From Pyxicephalus adspersus (lineage: Eukaryota > Chordata > Amphibia > Anura > Pyxicephalidae): 64,000 nucleotides of DNA. The notes under the pieces are model-generated. The model had not been told where the DNA came from, searched no databases, and worked only from the letters and a program-made list of their open reading frames with translations. The DNA lies in contig NC_092868.1 of the NCBI RefSeq assembly GCF_032062135.1, positions 51,665,798-51,729,797 on the forward strand, given 5' to 3'. The position numbers were made by a program, and so were the translations under genes. Positions 38,001 through 44,060 of this stretch are shown here, in pieces. How positions within the stretch are numbered: position 1 is the first letter of the stretch; the number at the start of each line of letters is the position of its first letter.

Positions 38001-41000
38001 CGGTGCGCCTCAGCAGGGTCCTTTTTCGGACCCCGCTCGGGGGTGCACTAGCCAGAGCCGCGGACCATCAAAATTTTCTTGGTGACCGCTGAATTAAACA
38101 ACCAAATACATAATCTTGATGCCAGCCCTCTACCATAAACCACTTATGACAGCAACAATTCAATATACATAAACATATCACAAAAATAAGACAAAATGAC
38201 AAACCTTTGGAAGATAAAACAATTGACACGTGCAATGTGCAAAGCTGTTTGCCTGGTAATCTACTTTAAAGACAAATTGTCAGGAACTGGTATATGTCAT
38301 TGTCTAAAAATGTTTCATTTAGACAATGACATTTTGGTATTCTTCCCAGAATATTTTTTTAAGATAGGTGAAAAGAAACTGTAGGCGGTTGGTGGCCCCT
38401 GTTTTGTGACCCAATTGTCCGTAACCATACAAAAACAGCTGAGTGGTTACTAAAAAGTGCTGGGTGATGCACCCAGCTAAAAGGTGCTGGGGAGAACACT
38501 GTTTTTTTTTCATTTGTATATATGTAATGTAATTTATGTAGGTGGAGGTGGAGGGCACAAATTTTTGCTGTTCTGTATTCATTATTCCATTAGTAAACTG
38601 TACAAGCACACATTGGCCGTGGGGTATATAGGTAACTTGGGCTCAGAGGAAGTGGGCTGAGAAATGATAGCCATTATCCAGTTCAGAAATGGTAATCATT
38701 TAGAAGAAAACGTAGTACTACAAGGGATCTGAATTCAAGGTAAGTGTTTTTTTCCTACTGTGTCTATAATTCAAAGCAGAACTAAACCTACAATACTTAC
38801 CTGTCCCCCCTATTGTGGCAGGGCACTGCCATCCGTTTCTGTCCTCTCTTCCAGAATACAATGTTTCGCCATTTTGATTGGCCTGGCTGGGATGAATTTA
38901 TTCTAGTCCCGCAAGCAAAGCTGGGATTACCTGTTATTCTTGGCAACAATTGGGGAAGTAAGAACAGGTTTTGCAGTAGGGTCATCACCTTCCCCTTTCT
39001 GTATTAAACACCTACCTGATCACCAATTGTTCAAAGTGCAACTTAAGTTCGACTTTACCGCCACTTCAACTCTGTGATGTCCAGGAGCTTTTTTGCCTTT
39101 AATATTTTTATTTCTGTATTCTTCTAGATTCAGTGTTTTTATTCATCCCGATTGGCTGGCCCGAGATCATGTATCTCCTAAACACATGCACCAAGGGATA
39201 CCATTGTACACTGGGCTATGCATGCTCAGCTCTGTTTATATTCTTTAGAAATCTTCTAGCAGGCAGGCAATGCACTTTTGTTGAAGAGACACACATGCAA
39301 TCTATTCTGCAATAACAGCCATTTTGTCTGCAAATTCTTGTTTCTGCCCTAAAATTCCACTTCAAGATGTCACTGCAAAGCTTTTTGTTATCCTGGCCTG
39401 CTCACCTTAATAGCTATATTATGACTGTTACGGAAAGCTGTCAGTGTTGGTATAGAATTGTCTATGCAAATATTGACATTTGAAACTGAAATGTGGAGCG
39501 ATCCATCTCAAATCCCACAATGCAATGTTAAACCTTCAGTAATTTATCAGAAGCCCCTAATGTAAAAGCTGATCTCTGGGATAATCAAATAATTTCAAAT
39601 ACAAGAGACATGTATTCATTGAGTTTGCGTATGCATGTGTACACTTCTGTGTATTTCATCCTGAACTTTGTGGAAATAATACTTTGCCCCTGTGTAGGAG
39701 CTTCCTGTAAAAAGACCTGTCACTGCTGCTTGCTCTTCTTGTGCAGGGTAACTGGTCTTGTATCCACCCCTTGCTGTAGTAGGTGCACCCTGTCCCTGTT
39801 TCCTACAGCTCTGGTCTGATTAACAGGCACTGCACTGTAATGATGACAGCGATGTTACTTCTACAAGTGAACATATTTCATTTATAATTATTCAGGAATA
39901 TATTTAAAGTGGAAGTAAATGGGTTGAAAAAAAAACTCACTCCCCTTTACCTTGAAAGATCCGTTGATCACGCCAGGGGTTTCCTGGATTGGGTGCCAGC
40001 TCGTCCCAATATCTTTCTTCGTTCGTACCGGGCACCGCCACTTACTTTGCCTTTCTTCCTACCTCACCCGATCTCTGCTCATTGAAGAAAAAGCTCCTTC
40101 GCATGCTCGAGACCAGGCATGCGCAGAATGAGCGGCCAAAAGCCTCCTGGGATCCATGACATATGCATACCACTTGGCTCTGTGCTACCATTCAGTCTTG
40201 ATCAAAAGGGGAAGGGCTTTACCATTTATTTATTTTAATAAACTCCCTCTTCCCAAAAAAAAGGTATTTTTACCTTATTTAAAAGGGTAGTCCACCTTTT
40301 TATAACAGGTAAAAATTGTAGTTTAGGTCTGCTTTAAATGAAAAATTCAGCTCAACTTCAACTAATACAATGTGTGGGATATCTATGATCTCAAATTCCA
40401 AAATCCATTGTTTGCATAGACAGTGTTGTACGTGGTGGAGGACTATGCACTCTTAACTTTTTCTGCTCGTTGGCATCAGACAAGTCATTAAAGTCTAAAC
40501 TGACTGCGTAGCATTTCCATGTCTTACATCCACGCTGCTACACAGCGGACCCACTGCTGTCCTCTGTCTCAAGTTAATGAGCCTGCATTTGCACTTGTGC
40601 TGTTATGAGCTCTCTGTTACCCCAGCCAGCCAATATTGGCTTCGGGATCTGTTAAGGTCACAAGGAACAAATCACTTATCCCAGCTGTCACAACACTTAT
40701 TTAGAGCAGCTTGGCTGAATGTTGGACAGTGTCCTCTCCTATTTTTTTTTTGTTTTTAATTCAAACACCAGTATGCTATATATCATTATTAAGCTCTCTG
40801 GCAACCTGCCTGCCAGAATCTCCAGTTTGATTTTTTTGAAAATAGACAGTATGTTGTTCACATTGTGCTAGTTGTTGGTGTTTGTGGGGCTGGGCTAATG
40901 TTCACATAGAACCCCTATGACCAACGAATGCACTTTAACACACACACACACACATATATTATACAAGTTTGTGTCGCTTTCCTAGCGCAGCCTGACTTTA

Positions 41001-44000
41001 TGTATATTAGCTGAAGTCCTAAACTAGTTCCACTTTAAGAATTTGCAATCAGGTTGGTCTTTATTGCAGAAAAGGAACAAATGACTTAAGTCCCGGCATT
41101 GTTACCTGCCTCGCAACCCCCCCCCCCCCTCCCCATGGAAAATAATTCAAAATTATTGAGCTGTGCTTGGTAAGATACCTACGTTGCATCATCCCAGCCT
41201 GGCCATTTAAGAGGTTTGAAGATTGCAACTAGGGAGAGAAGAAGGAAAAAGATGGCAGTGCCCTGCGTCTGAACGGGGACAGGTAAGTATAGTGGGGTTT
41301 AGTTTTGGTTTACACCTTCAGTTTAATCAGCTTATATTTTGCTTTTTTTGCCTCACCCACCACTTCTACCTCTCCGTTTTTATACAATACCTTATTTTAG
41401 ATCCACTGACATTATCATGTTTCTGTGCTTTTCTATGCAATACAGGTGAATCATGGATAGTGGGTGGGGCCTACACGGCGCTGTACATAAGTTCCAAAAA
41501 ACATCACAAATTCCTGGCTCAGTACCTGATTCATGGCAGAAGGCTGGCTTTTTGTGGGGGGGGGGGTTGTGCAAATATCAATATATAATATCTTTTATGG
41601 GTGGGGTAATGATTCGGAGCTGTGCAGAATTTGTGCTCGGTCCCGCTGTTAGTTGTATTTGTTCCCTCATTTGCTTCCCCCTTGCTTATGGTTCATTCAT
41701 CATAGTTTTAAGGTAGCGTCAGAAATTTGTTGTGATCTTTGGGTGCCCCAATGTATTACCCCTATGTACACTAACCCTCTACCTTGATGCCTTACCCCAT
41801 CTTTCTCAAGCTCCATTGAATTTACGGAAGTTGATATTCGTTCATATGTACCTTGAGCACCATTGTAAACATCATGGTGAAGTGCAGACACCCTGTACCT
41901 GAAAATTACCTGTACCTTTTCCTCCTCTCACGTCAGTTTATTTGATCCTAGGTAAGCCTCTGTATCCCAGGCCAGGCTGCATGCATAGCCTCAATGTCTC
42001 TCTAATGTGAGGTTCAGTCAAAATTAAGGTGCTGTGCTGTGTGCATTTTAAACCGTGCAAAGAAACTGATTGGGGGAAGAGGTAGAGATGTTTGCAGATG
42101 CAGTCAAACCTGTCTTCGCCATTAATACTGCAGTGTGGCAGACAGGTCCAAAGTATTTTAAAGTGAACCTGTACTCATTTTTAAACTTGGAATGGCTAAA
42201 AATAAATCTGGAATATATGACGGACATTGGCCATAGCAGACCTGTGAGCTTGTGTTTTGTTTTCTCTGCAGCACTTTGAGACGGACACTCAGGACCTGTC
42301 AGGCATAGAATGGGCCCCCAATGGCTGTGTGCTGGCTGTATGGGACTCATGTCTGGAGGTATGGAAACCAAATCCTCTTGTTTGCAAACACTCGGCATCC
42401 CTCATCTGTCTGGGTAATGCTTGTGAAGACATGGCTCAAAAACCCAGACAAGATATTACGGTGTCTTCATATCCTGCAAATCTTATGAAATGTGAGAGAT
42501 GCTTCCTTTAGTTACTAAACTTATATGTAAGCCCCTAACAATGAGCTTCTCTTATTTCCCTCAGCTGTTTATGTATCCTTGCATTTATATGGTAATGACC
42601 TCATCTTTATGGTTTGTTACATTATGTCCCTCATTGTCTCCCAGAGCTCTTAATGTAATGCTCCCACCAAAGTCATTAACATGGTCTTCTTCTACTCTAT
42701 CTTGGGAGCTCCAATGTTGCAAAGTTTATCTGACATGTCTCCATTCTCTAGTATAAGGTGTTACTCTATTCTCTGGATGGACGCCTCCTGTCCAACTACA
42801 GCGCCTACGAGTGGTCACTGGGCATTAAGTCAATCGCTTGGAGTCCCAGCAGCCAGTTCCTTGCGGTTGGCAGCTATGACGAGAAGGCATGTACACAGAC
42901 GTGACAAGCTTTAGTTTGCTGGGGTAAATAAAGAAGCACCATTAATCTTTTTATTGTTTATCTCTATTAGGTCCGAATACTCAACCACGTTACATGGAAG
43001 CCAATCAAAGAGCTGGAACATTCTGCTACAGTTTCCAACCCAAAGACAGTAAGTAACCTGGGGCGAGATGATCCGGGCTCTGCAGCCCCTGGAAGGGTTG
43101 TAGACGGCTTTGTTTGAACTGATCTTCCGTGCAGAGTGCCAATTAGATCCAGCAGCAGAAAGGAGCTTGGATTTGACACGTTGCCCAGTACAGCTTCTCC
43201 GTGACAGGATGAGGAATTCTTCCATTGTAGGATTATCACAACTGATAGACGCAGAGCCGTGTATTTATGTGAGGATCATCAGCTGTTTCATGACTCTATT
43301 ATCATAGCAGGGCTTGCTTGTGACCGAGACTCTGTACACGCAAGATCACCTTGTTGTGCACTGTGCATGCATTGTGTGCATCTGCAGCATTGCATTCTTG
43401 ACTTTTATCCTCCCCCATGCTGCTCTCTTTAGTCAGTCTACAAAAAACCTAACTATGAGGACAATTTTCATATGTAAATGAAGCATAACAAGAAGTCTGT
43501 ACGTGCATTTTATGGGGAACACGCTACTAGTGTAACCAAAAGCCTAGGATTAGAGTTCAGATTAGCTGCTATTTCAGTGTATAAAACACAAAGCTCTTTG
43601 GTCACATGATACAGGAGAGTGCATTTTCTGCAAGAAAGGCAGATACTTCAGGGGACACAAAGCTTTTACCACCAATTCACCTTTAAAATCTAAAAACACA
43701 CTTGACTTTTCCCCAGCTTATGTCAGTGATAGTATGCTGGCTGAGTCTGTCCAGATTACTTGCATTATTATGTTCCCTGCTCAGTATCTTTGTTTCTGTT
43801 CCAGGTTGTTTATCGGGAAGTGGACAAATGCCAGACTGCGGTTCCAAGTCAGCTTACCTTTCCACCCCAGCGGGGGGCGCCCAGCAGCCTCTTCACTGTC
43901 CACAGTAAATGTGAGTGGTCATGTGAATATCTTGTCCAGAGTTTGTATTGCTTTTTATCTGTATCACAAAATGAGGTTTTTTTCCTAAAGAAGACAAATA

Positions 44001-44001
44001 A

Positions 44002-44060
<59 letters not shown>

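Larger units (their letters stand above)
36530..42271 (+). other. WRAP73: WRAP73 intron 5
   Basis: Holds the 17-bp minisatellite, a hAT MITE, a family B MITE, a family A element, an opposed pair of CAGGTAAGT-bearing repeats and a (CA)n at 40,940-40,954. No exon was recognised in the remainder, including 39,100-39,890 and 41,320-42,250. Confidence 0.85.
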
